Source: Procambarus clarkii (taxonomy: Eukaryota > Arthropoda > Malacostraca > Decapoda > Cambaridae). From it: a DNA stretch of 64,000 nt. Of this stretch, positions 48,952 through 59,227 are shown in pieces. The number at the start of each line of letters is the position of its first letter. Within the stretch, counting starts at the first letter, position 1. The stretch is from the NCBI RefSeq assembly GCF_040958095.1, contig NC_091228.1, forward strand, positions 14,353,481-14,417,480, in the 5' to 3' direction. The position numbers were made by a program, and so were the translations under genes. The notes under the pieces were generated by a model. That model did no database searches and was not told the origin of the DNA. It saw nothing but the letters and a program-made list of their open reading frames with translations.

Positions 48952-48995
48952 CTTTGCTATAATACAACGTCTTACTGTGAAGGTGAGGATGTAAC
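48952..48995 (-). other. lectin gene 5' non-coding exon 1 (approximate start)
   Basis: On the minus strand the segment after the TATA box runs to ..TAGCAAAG followed by a donor GTTTGT at 48951. The next acceptor, TTACAG at 46793-46798, directly precedes the ATG, giving a first intron of about 2.16 kb. The transcription start is placed about 25-30 bp after the TATA box. Confidence 0.55.
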
Positions 48996-49020
48996 GGACA
49001 CACCACGTTGCCAGCTCCCA

Positions 49021-49031
49021 CTTTTATACTC
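49021..49031 (-). promoter_or_regulatory. TATA box of the lectin gene
   Basis: GAGTATAAAAG on the minus strand, about 70 bp upstream of the exon 1 donor and correctly oriented. Confidence 0.65.
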
Positions 49032-49621
49032 ACCACACTGCTTCTCATTGGTTAATAATGTCTGCTGCAACAGTTCCTTCTTGACATGTAATTGGCTACT
49101 CCTCAACAGGGGTCCAAAACGATAGTTACTCTTGCCGCTACGACCATAAGATGTAAGTTGTTAGTTGCCGCTGCCAGAAGTGGCCAGTTGCTGCTGCCAG
49201 AAGAGGCCATTAACAATATCAACAATGCAGGCAAAGGCCACTTAACCCCATAACTAACCGAACATTACTTGATCTCCTTCACTGTTATGTAGATTTTGTT
49301 TATATATTTATTATTTATAATCAATTACCTTATTGTTAATTACAACATAGATATGAAGAAGAGAGGGATGAGAGGAAGACTTGCGCTCTCAAGACAGACA
49401 GACACTCACAGAGTGCTCACCTGGCTCTGGGCGGAGGCGGACGTGTCACCTGTGAGTTCCTGGTTTACTGACCCGTGGTAGTTCGTGTTCGTGAGCAGAC
49501 CCTTGGGGCCGTGGCGGCTGGAGGGATGGCAGCCCCCTGGCGGCCCCCCTCCCCTCTGTGAAGCGAAAGGGATACAATTGGGCTAGAATTTACTGGCCCA
49601 GCATCTTACCCGGCAGTTGAA
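49032..49621. other. lectin upstream region, no gene seen
   Basis: Contains two copies of a GCTGCCAGAAG-AGGCC-type motif (49170-49210). No ORF of note before the gag-like remnant. Confidence 0.4.
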
Positions 49622-51355
49622 GTGGTCATGTTGCAGTATGTTGCGGGTGGATGTGGCATCTGTGTGCGGCGTTCAACTTGTCGAGCTGTTGTGAAATTCT
49701 GCTCCACGGCTGTGTATCATGACTTTGTGGATCGCAATGACGGGAGGATGTTTACTCTGCCTGAGGGTTGTGATTCGGTAGAAGTGTCGGACAGGTGCAG
49801 TGAGACTACCTATGTGGCAGTTCATGGTGCTTCCTTTTGAGTTCCCGGACTCCCATCTCCAGCGACACTTTACCCAGTATGGGCGGGTCTTGAGTGTCCC
49901 AATGAGTGCAGTCTCCTTTGGGCAGTGGAAGGGTATCCAGAATTGGACCCGCACTGTGGCGCTGCACTTGAACACCCCATCCCTTCATCTTTCCTGCTTC
50001 TGGGCTTCATGGTACACGTATTCTATGGGTGTTAGCCCCAGACTTGTTTCCGGTGCGGACTGTCAGGCGATCAGGCTGCGGGTTGTGATGCGAGCTGGGT
50101 CGGGCCTTCAGGGAGGAAGACATTTCCCCGTTGGCAGTCCTGGACTTGTCAGGAGGTGCTGCTGTGATGAGTGCTACTTCCCATTCGTCTGTTGCCCCAT
50201 TGCCGATCTCTGGTGCCAGCCTCGATGTGACTGGGGGGGTGATAGATAGTGCATCCCCGGCTCCCGCACCTCAGCCACCTTCCTGCCCTGTCTCATGTCC
50301 CGTCTCCAGTTGTGTCTCCTGTGGTGTGTGGTCTCGTGTCCCCGGTCGTCCAGCCTGCGCCCCGGCTTGTACTGTTTCTTGCAGCTGTGTCTTCGGCCCG
50401 TGTCGATGTGCACGCATTGAAATCTCCAGCAGTGTGTGGTCCTGTTCCCTGGGTTGTTGAGGCTGCGATGTTGAGTGATCGTGCGCTGCGTGGAGTTGCA
50501 CGGGCGACCGGAGGTTCTGCTACCGTGCCTCCTGGCGGGGGTGATAGTTCCGACAACCTGCAACCTGTGTCCAAGCGATCGCTGAGAGCGTTCAGTCTAT
50601 CTCCACCTCGTGGTGAGGCCTGGGCCGACGTCTGGGATTTTGGGGACTCCGGAAGCTTGTCTTCTGTGGATGGTGATGTGGAGGACGATGTTGGAGTGCC
50701 TCCTGCTCCTGTGGGCCGTGTTGCAATGGTGATTGGTGGTGGGACTATTACCTAGCCCTGGTTCTGTGTCGTCTCCAGCTGCCTCTGCTTCTCCGGCTGC
50801 TGGTTCCCTGGGTTGGAAGGGTGTGGCACCGGCCGAGGTTGCAGGAAAGGGTGGGGACTTGGTGCTGGTTCTTAAGAAAGATTCTGTTCTGGCGGCCCCC
50901 GTGTCTCTGGCGTTCATATCTGTAACTTTCCGCGCATCTGCCCTCGGTGATGCCGACTGCTGCACAGCTGCCATCTGCTCAGTCGCCTTATGTTACTCCG
51001 CCCCCCTGTGGTGTCGGTCCCCTGCACTACAGGGGGGTGGTGCAGGGTTGGTTGTGTGCAGGGTGTAGTTGTCTCCCCTGCGACTCTGGTTGCTATGTTG
51101 CCGCCCTCTGTTCGATGGGCCCCTGTGCTCCAGCCCCTTGTGGTTCCACCGTCTGCACCGACGAGCTCTGTGCGACCTCTTCCCGTCACCTCCACCCCCG
51201 TGGTGGAAGGCGCCGAGCTGGATGTTCCTGACTTAATGCATCGACCTCGAGGATCACGTAGTCACGTTAACGTGTCTGCAGAATTGTGGGCTTGGTGGGA
51301 TGCATATACGAAGAAGTACCCGCGGCGTCTATGTCATATATATGAGGATGATTAA
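49622..51355 (+). pseudogene. gag-like retroelement gene with CCHC-type knuckle, decayed
   Basis: Pieces in different frames form one long protein. 49800-49990 codes PFEFPDSHLQRHFTQYGRV, which looks like an RRM-type fold. About 50045-50110 codes TCFRCGLSGDQAAGCDASW, a knuckle lacking the usual His spacing. A Ser/Pro/Val-rich linker follows, then a conserved-looking C-terminal end WAWWDAYTKKYPRRLCHIYE before a stop at 51355. No RT follows: a T-rich stretch and AATAAA at 51653 with an A8 run come next, as if a gag-only transcript had been copied. The family is uncertain (Tx1-like or other LINE ORF1). Confidence 0.5.
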
Positions 51356-51772
51356 CTGTGTGTGTGGTTCTTGTTTTGTGTTGCTTTATTTCTTTATTTG
51401 TTTTGATGTGCTCTGAGCTACGGGTTATTTTTTGTGTGTTTCTTGCCTGGTTTTTGTTGGGCTATAGTGCTCTGCTGTTTTTGCTTTTCTGACTGTATTT
51501 CATTGTAACATATGTTTATGTTACCAATTTCTGTTTTGTACGACTTTTGTCTGTGAATATTCCTGTTGTAACGTTTGTTCCTGTGTTTCTTGCCTTGACA
51601 ATGTGATTGATGATGTTGATGTTTTTCTATTGTTGTATTTGTGTTTTCCCAAATAAAACGAAAAAAAATTCCTTTGGCCCTAAGGAATGACTTTTCTGGA
51701 ACCCAGATCACAAGTTCACTATTGTAGCTACTATTTGTGATAGAACAGACACATGCGTCTATACTAGCCAGT
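51356..51772. other. 3' flank of the gag-like remnant, poly(A)-like end
   Basis: T/G-rich non-coding DNA with AATAAA at about 51653 and a short A run at 51660-51668, consistent with a retrocopy or element 3' end. Unique DNA follows to the LINE target duplication. Confidence 0.45.
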
Positions 51773-52499
51773 TTATTAGATATCTACCCCCCTCACTGTC
51801 TGGCCCTTTGCCGCCGTGAGGGGGCTTGGTGGGCAGCTGCCAGAGTGTGATGCTCCGTGGGTCAGTCCTCTGTCTTTTTGCAGCCTTATGCTCCTGCTGC
51901 TGCCTTTACCAATTTTGCCAGACCCCTTTTCTTTTTCCTCGTGTTTCATTGTTCTCCTCCCTCTTCTCCTATCAAATTGTCATTTCCTGCTGACCTTTTG
52001 CCTGTTTTGATTATTCTTTCAATCTTCTTTTGTTTTGACGCCCGGGTGTTTGAGGAGGCATACTCATGCACCCGTAGAACTGTAGTAACCAACGTCTCGA
52101 GCGAGGGGACCCTTTTATTGTCAATCCTCCTTTTGTCACTGAACCCGCTCTCGACGAACTCACGGTTATTAAGGTGGGATTTGTGGGGCGTATACTCACG
52201 ACGAACCCCTGGGGGGCCCCGGCAAGATTGGCGATAGCTTCTTGTTGGGTGTCCTGCCTCTAATTGTGGCTCCATGGTGGGTGTGGTGGGGCACAATCGT
52301 GAATGAAAGTTTTTCCTCATTTACATGGCAGCTAATGTTTCAATTGTACCTTCTCAGGCTCGTGGGGTGGGCGACCAAGCCCCCGAGTCGGACTGTGTTG
52401 GAAAACCAGGCCCTGTAGCCCCCGTTGCATTGGGCCCCAACGACCTGACTAATTCCCTCAGCTCCCTCCTCTGCGGTAGGGTCGAGTCCCCAGCCCCAA

Positions 52500-54250
52500 G
52501 TGGTAACCACCTCGTCCCCTGGCATGGCTTCGTCTCTCATTGTGACTACTGGGCCTTTTATCCCCATCTCTCTCTGGGGGTTCTCAACGCCGTCTCCGCC
52601 ACGGCGCACTCGCACGATCCCTTCCCGTAATAACACTTACAACGCCTTGTTTGGTTCCACTACGTGGGCTAAATACTTTGATCTCCATCATCTGGATTCT
52701 ACTCCTCCTGACGATTTCTCCCTCCATAAACACCTTGTTGATTCCGTAGAATCCTCTGTTACTTTTAACTCCACCAGTTACGGTATGCATGTCGTCGCTG
52801 CTCCTTCTCAGGATGCAGCTACATGCTTAAGCGCTTTGTCCTGCATTGGAGAGACCCTTGTTCTTGTCTCCAAAAACGCTCAGTTAAATGCCAGTGTTCG
52901 CACTGTTCTCCTTCCACACCATGTTGCAACTGGTGTTCGGGATCTCAAAGATTGCCATGAGGATATTAAACATATCCTTTAAGCCCAAGGCCATTCCTCC
53001 AGGAGGACACGTTTATTCGACCCTTTCGTGGTCGCCGCCGTCAGCCCCTTCGAGTTGTAAAAATCGCCTTTGATAGTAGGTCCCTTCTGCCCTCTATTAT
53101 TCTTGCTGTTGCCAGATGTTCCGTTCAGGACTGAATTCCCTCTCCTAAACTTTGCAATAAGTGTTGGAAGTTTGGGCACGGTGTCCACAAATGCACCAAT
53201 ACTGTGTATCTGTGCCCCATGTGTGGGGACGATAGTCATTCTAAGTCCGAGTGTACTTCTCCCCAGGCTCGCTGCCTCAATTGCGGTGATGCCCACCCTA
53301 CCTTCTCACGCCCATGTATGCACTAAAACTCGAGGAAGCCGTCCTCAACTTGTAGCACCGTGATCGTCTGTCTTTTCCTGAAGCGAGACGCCAAGTTCGT
53401 CATCTCAGCCCTTTCGCGGGCGTCTCCAATGCTCGCGTGTTGCGTTCTACCTCTCCTCGTCCGTCCCATCTTCCTCAGTCTCATAACCGTTTCCAGGCCT
53501 TAAACCCGACCACACTCACCACCTCCTTGAGGTTACCTTGAAGTTACCTTGAGGTGCTTCTGGGGCTTAGCGTCCCCGCGGCCTGGTCGTCGACCAGGCC
53601 TCCTGGTTGCTGGACTGATCAACCAGGCTGTTGGACGCGGCTGCTTGCAGCCTGACGTATGAGTCACAGCCTGGTTGATCAGTTATCCTTTGGAGGTGCT
53701 TATCCAGTTCTCTCTTGAACACTGTGAGGGGATTGCCAGTAATGCCCCTTATGTGTAGCGGAAGCGTGTTGAACAGTCTCGGGCCTCTGATGTTGATAGA
53801 GTTCTCTCTCAGAGTACCTGTTGCACCTTTGCTTTTCAATGGGGGGGGGGGGTATTCTGCACATCCTGCCATGTCTTCTGGTCTCATGTGATGTTATTTC
53901 TGTGTGCAGGTTTGGGACCAGCCCCTCTAATATTTTCCACGTGTATTTCCTCCTTCCCTATTCCTTTGCCTCCTGTCCTGGATGGTCTCCCTCCCGGTTC
54001 TCCATCTGGGGTTTCCCCCCATCCTACCCAGTCCACCATATCTCCTTTGTCTTCTTCCCCATCTCCCCCCCACTCTTTCTTTCCGACCCTCCCCCCAGTC
54101 TTTTGACCCTCCACGCTACCTGTCTGTCCAGGCTGATATCCACCATCCTCCCAGCAATCTTCATGTTGTTCGCTCCCGTTCTTCTTCTCCTGCTGAGACC
54201 ATTGAGTCTGTCATCCGGTACGTTGTTACTGGACCGCCTGTTTCTTAAAG
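52500..54250 (+). pseudogene. LINE ORF1 gag-like, plus copy, broken and interrupted
   Basis: 52500-52982 is open (160 aa) and matches the first 160 residues of the intact ORF1 on the minus strand (WAKYFDLHHLDSTPPDDFSL to EDIKHIL), ending at a TAA. The zinc-knuckle region follows at 53140-53330 in other frames (CNKCWKFGHGV, CPMCGDDSHSKSEC, CLNCGDAHPTFS). The Ser/Pro-rich tail is interrupted by a nested LINE fragment and resumes at 53949. The start region includes an extra upstream ATG relative to the minus copy. Confidence 0.82.
53529..53948 (-). mobile_element. nested LINE 3' fragment with 7-bp target duplication
   Basis: Flanked by CCTCCTT at 53522-53528 and 53949-53955. Removing it restores the ORF1 reading across the site. 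The reverse complement codes the RT C-terminus (frame 53567-53887, ending DQPGCDSYVRLQAAASNSLV) and a 3' tail of two AAGGTAACYTC-like units. It is the same family as 33050-34797. Confidence 0.88.
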
Positions 54251-54693
54251 TCAGAAATGTAAGCCTGGTTCCTCTCCTTCTTCCTCTCCAGCAGGTAAGA
54301 AGGTTTCGCTTTCTTCCTCACCCCCTCCCTCTGACTCTGTTACTACATCCCCTCCCATTTCAGTGGTCGAACCCCCTGTCCTAGATATGGAGGTTTCTTT
54401 CGCCCCCGATTCCCTCTTGGTTGCTGCCCTTGCTGAGGTGCACTCCCTGACTTCTGCCCCCACCCCACCCCCCTCCTCCAGCTGTCCTTTTCTGCCCCAC
54501 TCAGTTGTCTCCTCCTCCTCCTCCGGACCCCGTCAGTCCGCCTCTGGTCTGTCCTCTTGCTCCCTTTCCTCTATCCTTACATGCCCCCTAACCCTGATTT
54601 TTCCAACCCTGCTCCTGATCCTGAGATTCTTTAATAAACTGTGTTCTTCTATACCTTTATTTCTTTCTTGTTCTCTGTTACTGTCCTTTCTCT

Positions 54694-57600
54694 TTGGTAA
54701 TGTCTACTCTTCAGTGGAATATTCGTGGATTTTATGCCAACTTCCATGAACTCCAACTTCTAATTAAACAGTTTTCACCGGATTGTGTTTGTCTCCTGGA
54801 ACCAACGCTTGGTGCTCGTCCTGGTCACTTTCGTGGTTATTCCTTTCTTTCTAACTTAACTGCTCTCTTAATTCGATCTGATATTCCCTTCGTCCCCCTA
54901 TTTCTTCCGTCACCTATCCATTGTTCTGCTGCCCGTGTTTTTGTGGGTATATGATATAAAGTCTGTTCCATTTATCTCCCCCAAATGTCCCGCTTTCCCT
55001 TCCTGATCCTAAGCACCTCCTGGACTCCTTGCCAGAACCGGTGCTCCTTTTGGGTGATTTCAACTGTCGACATTCCCTCTGGGGCGATGTTCTGACAAAC
55101 ACCCGAGGCCGTCTTCTCGAACCGTTCGTCCACGTTTCTTCTCTATCTCTTCTGAATTCTGGTGAGCCCACTCATGTGGACTCTCGAACTCGCATCCTTT
55201 CCTGTCTTGATCTTTCTCTCTGCTCGCCGTCCCTTTACTTCGATTTCACGTGGCAGGTTCTTGATGACCTCCGTAACAGTGATCATTTCCCTATCCTCGT
55301 TTTTTTTCTCTTTCCACCCTCCCCTCTCCTTCTTTTTTACCCTCCGTGCTACTCTCCCTGACCTCTCCCCTCTGCCTCTTCCTCGTGCCCTCCTTCTTTT
55401 TTATGACACTGTCTTCAACGCTGCCCTCCGCTCTATTCCTCGCTCTTCTTCCCGGGGCACACTGAAGTGCGTTCCCTGGTGGAATGCCGACTGTGCTTGA
55501 GCTGTCCACTGTAAGCGCGCAGCCTGGAAGAAACACCGCCGCCAGCAGACGGCTGATTCTTTTATTTTGTTTCGGAAAGCAAGTGCGGCGGCCCGTAGGA
55601 CCATCCATACAGCTTAACGTGAAAGTTGGAAATCTTATGTTTCTACCATTACGTATGATACTCCTCTACCACAGATCTGGAAAAAGATCCACAAGATTGC
55701 GGGCAAGTTCGTTCCAGATGTCTCGCCGGTTCTCCACCTCTGTGGTACTCTTGTGGCGGATCAAGTGAAGGTCGCGACCGAACTGGGTTCCCACTTTTCT
55801 TCTGTTAGCTCTGGTTCTCATCTTCCTCAATCCTTCCTTCTTCGTAAGCCTGGTCTTGAATGTTAACCTTTAGATTTCTGCACTCATCTCCGCCTTCCCA
55901 ATAACGATCCTTTCTCTCATTCTGAACTTCAGTCTGCCCTGGCCCTCTGCGGATCTACGGCGGCGGGCTCGGATGACGTTCATTATGAGATGCTTCGCCA
56001 TCTCCCTCCGTGTACGTCTCAGTATTTACCGAGTCTGTATAACCAGGTCTGGGAGTCGTCGTCCGTCCCTGAGGACTAGCTTGATGCCGTTGAACTCCCT
56101 ATTCGGAAACCAGGGTCTCTCAGTATGTCCCCTAAGGACTTCCACCCTATTGCTCTCACGAGTTGTGCTTGCAAGCTGTTTGAGCTTATGGTAAATGTCC
56201 GTCTGATGTATTCTTGGAACACAATCACAACCTCTTTCCTTCTCAATTTAGTTTTCGCAAGTGCCGCAGCACGACTGATGTCCAGGTGAACTTGAAGGTC
56301 TATATTCGTACTGCTTTTGTTGCGAAGACCTCCGTTGTTGCTGTCCTTTTTGACCTGGAAAAGGCTTATGACACGACTTGGAGATACCATATTCTGTCCC
56401 AACTTCGTTCTTTTGGCCTTCGTGGTAATCTCCCTCTCTTCTTTCAAAGCTTTTTCTCTCGTCATACCTATCGAGTCAGGCTTGGTACCACTCTTTCTTC
56501 CTCTTTTCGGCAGTATGAAGGTGTGCCCCAAGGTAGTGTTCTTAGTACTACTCTTTTTCTGGTTGCCCTCAATGGTCTTCTTTCCTCCCTTCCTTCTGGC
56601 ATCTTCTCCGCTCTTTATGTTTACGATCATACTCTTTGCTGGCAGGGTGATGATTCGCCTCTCCTTCAACGGCGGCTTCCACTTGCTATTGATGCCTTGT
56701 CATCTTGGGCCACCAATCATGGCTTCAAGTTCTCTACTACTAAGACTTGTGCCATGACTTTTACTCAGAAGCGGGTCGTTGTTCGTCCCTCTTTGTCACT
56801 TTATGGTCATCCCCTTGAGTACAAAGATTCCACAAAGCTTTTGGGGTTATTCTTTGATACTAGTTTGTCTTGGTCGCCCCATGTCTCTTACCTCCTTGTT
56901 GAATGCTCTTAGGCTCTTAACCTACTTAAGGTTTTGTCCCATACTTCTTGTGGAGCGGATAGACGCACGCTCTTGAATTTGCATTCCTCTCTCGGCCTGT
57001 CTAAATTCGATTATGGTTGCCCTGCATACTCTTCTGCTTCTCCTTCTACTCTTCGCCGTCTTGATCCTTTGCACCATAGTGTGTTGCGCCTCAGTTCTGG
57101 TGCTTTTCGTTCAATTCCTACCCTCAGCTTCTACGCTGACACTGGCTTTCTGTCTTTTCAGGACTGCCGTGATCGCTACAGTCTTTGCTATCTGGCGCGA
57201 TTTTTACAGCATCCTCACTCCCGCCTCTATCGTTCTTTGACTATTACCCCTACTGTAGTTCCTGTTCCTCTTCACCACCTTCCTCTTTCTATCCGTTTGT
57301 CTCGCTTCAAGATTCTCTTTCGGTTAGTATTACTAATGTTTCTCCTCGTATTGTTCCATCCTTGCCCCCATGGAGGATCCCCCTTACCAAATTTTGTACT
57401 TCTGTGACCCGCATCACTAAAGCTTTTACCTCTCCTACAGTTCTGAAACGCCTCTTCCTTGAGCACTTTTCTTCTCACTCCCACTCTGTTCCCATCTTCA
57501 CCGACGGGTCAAAGTCTGCTGACGGTGTGGGCTATTCTGTTGATTTTCCTGACCACACTTATGATGCTAGCCTTCCTCAGGAGGCTAGCATCTTCACAGC

Positions 57601-58323
57601 AGAGCTTTATGCTATTCTCTATGCTCTTCGTCTCCTGCTTTCCCGGTGTCAATCCTCCTTCGTGGTGGTAGTTGACTCTCGTAGTGCCCTCATGGCTTTA
57701 AGGTCCTTTATCCGGTCCACCCGGTGGTCATCGAGATTCAACATTGGCTGTTTCTTATCTCCAGTAAATTTAAGTCGGCTGCGTTTTGCATGGTTCCCAG
57801 CCATGTTGGTGTCTCTTTATATGAGTGTGCGGATTCTGCCGCTAAGGACACTATCAGCACTTGTCTCATCGCCTGGAAAGGTATTCCTTATTCCAACTTT
57901 TACCCAGATATTCATGCCTCCATCCTTGCTTGCTGGCAGAGTTGTTGGTCTTCTGTTATTGGTAACAAGCTGCATACTCATAAGAGTCGTGTGTCCCATT
58001 AGCCTTCCTCCTGCCACCGTAACCGGCGGTGGGAAACGGTTCTGACTAGGTTACGTATTGGCCATACCCGTTTAACTCACGGTCACTTAATGGAGCGCCG
58101 CCCTGCTCCTTATTGCCCAAATTGCATTGTCCCTCTTATGGTCGTGCATATCCTTGTTGAATATCCTGACTTCCAGGACGAGCGTGTGTCTTGTTTTCCG
58201 ACCGTCCCCCGCGGTCAGTTGTCCCTCGATAGAATTCTTGGTGACTCGAATACTTTTGATATCATTCGCCTTATGCGTTTTTGTTCTTGTATTGACATTT
58301 TGGTGATATTTAGCGCTCTCTGA
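54694..58323 (+). pseudogene. LINE ORF2: endonuclease, RT, RNase H, plus copy
   Basis: Domains in order: endonuclease (LQWNIRGFYANFHELQ at 54710, LLEPTLG, LLGDFNCRHSLWGD at 55045, DSDHF-type site at 55270); RT with motif A VLFDLEKAYDTTW (56345, Asp kept), GVPQGSVLSTTLF, and motif C as ALYVYDHTL (56610), where the first catalytic Asp has become Tyr; RNase H with FTDGSKSADGVGY (57500), AELYAILYALRLLLSRC and VVDSRSALMAL, its last Asp segment in another frame (57830); and the C-terminal HGHLMERRPAPYCPNC motif (58080). At least eight breaks. It complements the minus copy, which has the opposite active-site defect. Confidence 0.85.
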
Positions 58324-58406
58324 TTATCCCATACATTTGATGGTGCTACATATTCTTCCCGGTTTGGTGCCTTCTATTGATTTCTTACTTACTTATTAGA
58401 TATCTA

Positions 58407-58939
58407 ACCTTCAACAGTTCTGCTGTTACAAAAGTGCTCAAGTATTTATCAAACTTAGTTTTTACTCAAAATCACGATGTTTATTATCCTAATCCGTTAC
58501 TTTATATAAAAAAACTGAACCAATGCCTAAAAATAAAAACTACCCTATCTGACAATCATGAAAATCGATAAATTGCATGAAAATAAACATTAAAGAAAAA
58601 TGCAGATCCGAGTATATGAATCTCGACTGTCACTGTCACTCCAACAATTACCCAATACATCTGAAAAGCAAAACCTCTTATACCCTGACCTGATCTAACT
58701 AAATGTAATATCACTAATCTTTCAGCAAAATCTAGCTAACAAAAATCATTGGCTCTTCATTAGCTATCCACGTGTTTCATCTAGAACGTGAAACACAACA
58801 AATTCAAATACATAAACTGAATATTCAATCTTTCAGGAGAGGAACACTGAACCCCCTCGAAGTTCATCCATTTGATCCACTCACACTCAAAATCAATGTC
58901 CACATGATATTTTCCTAATAGAAACAACACTATATACTT

Positions 58940-58940
<1 letters not shown>
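58407..58940. other. AT-rich flank, no gene seen
   Basis: Unique-looking AT-rich DNA after the LINE target duplicate, ending at a TA microsatellite. Confidence 0.5.

Positions 58941-58943
<3 letters not shown>

Positions 58944-59029
<86 letters not shown>
58944..59029. repeat. TA dinucleotide microsatellite
   Basis: Over 40 uninterrupted TA units. It shows as an Ile-Tyr run in one minus frame. Confidence 0.95.
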
Positions 59030-59031
<2 letters not shown>

Positions 59032-59227
59032 GTACCACCACTGGTTTAATTAAAGGGACCCACATCCTCAAAGAAGAAAATAAATAGTGTTCATAGAAGA
59101 CCTTGTGGATTCTCACTGAATACTTTAATCTTTTCCTCTCCTACCACCCTTATTATTATTTTTTTTTATTTGATTTTATTGCAATGCTACAGTTTACAGA
59201 AAACACACTTATATAACACTATACCAA

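Larger units (their letters stand above)
51787..58392 (+). mobile_element. full-length I/Jockey-type LINE with 14-bp target duplication
   Basis: The element is flanked by TTATTAGATATCTA at 51773-51786 and 58393-58406. It starts CCCCCTCACTGTCTGG and ends ATTTCTTACTTAC. It has a 5' UTR (51787-52500), ORF1, ORF2 and a 60-bp 3' UTR. Without the nested fragment at 53529-53948 it is about 6.18 kb, an unusually well defined insertion in this window. Multiple stops show it is no longer active. Confidence 0.9.

Noticed and set aside
58781..59116. 111-aa ORF with an Ile-Tyr run
   Set aside because: Translation of the TA microsatellite and its flanks.
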